In this document: positions 6,191 through 6,195 of the stretch, piece after piece | How positions within the stretch are numbered: the stretch's first letter is position 1 | Layout: each line of letters opens with the position of its first letter | Origin: Saprospiraceae bacterium | GTDB taxonomy: Bacteria > Bacteroidota > Bacteroidia > Chitinophagales > Saprospiraceae | Direction: 5' to 3' | DNA length: 6,195 bases | Assembly (NCBI GenBank): GCA_004297645.1 | Contig: SCUG01000281.1 | Span: 1 to 6,195 of the forward strand | Program-made: the position numbers and the translations under genes | Notes under the pieces: generated by a model | Seen by the model: only the letters and a program-made list of their open reading frames with translations | Database searches by the model: none | Told to the model about the DNA's origin: nothing

Positions 6191-6195
6191 GGCAG

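Overview
The window looks like a piece of a Bacteroidota chromosome, probably from the Saprospiria/Chitinophagia side. This rests on four things: a large secreted protein ending in a type B sorting domain of the type IX secretion system (T9SS, 'gliding motility-associated C-terminal' class), the absence of Shine-Dalgarno sequences before the starts, the style of the NtrC-type response regulator, and GC-rich genes separated by AT-richer, repeat-filled spacers. The genus cannot be told from the sequence. All four genes are on the + strand and no RNA gene was found.

Layout: (1) 3-2720, the 3' part of a multidomain secreted/surface protein (PKD/cadherin-like region, about four fibronectin type III-like domains, T9SS sorting domain); its beginning lies outside the window. 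(2) 2721-2776, a short spacer made of a 12-bp stem-loop and a 7-bp-periodic repeat that runs straight into the next start codon. (3) 2777-4114, a complete sigma-54-dependent response regulator (receiver, AAA+, Fis-type HTH). (4) 4115-4447, a 333-bp gene-free spacer holding a 48-bp tandem duplication and a large interrupted inverted repeat that ends 13 nt before the next gene. (5) 4448-4924, a stand-alone MOSC-domain protein. (6) 4914-6050, overlapping it by 11 bp, a membrane-anchored ATP-grasp enzyme of unknown substrate. (7) 6051-6195, a tail with a terminator-like hairpin and a second, 18-bp inverted repeat.

How the genes relate: the MOSC and ATP-grasp genes form a translationally coupled pair and probably share a transcript. 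The regulator could be co-transcribed with the secreted-protein gene, but a stem-loop lies between them and no partner kinase is visible. No -24/-12 sigma-54 promoter was found in either spacer, so the regulator's targets are probably elsewhere. The least explained parts are the membrane-anchored ATP-grasp protein and the composite repeat in front of the MOSC gene.
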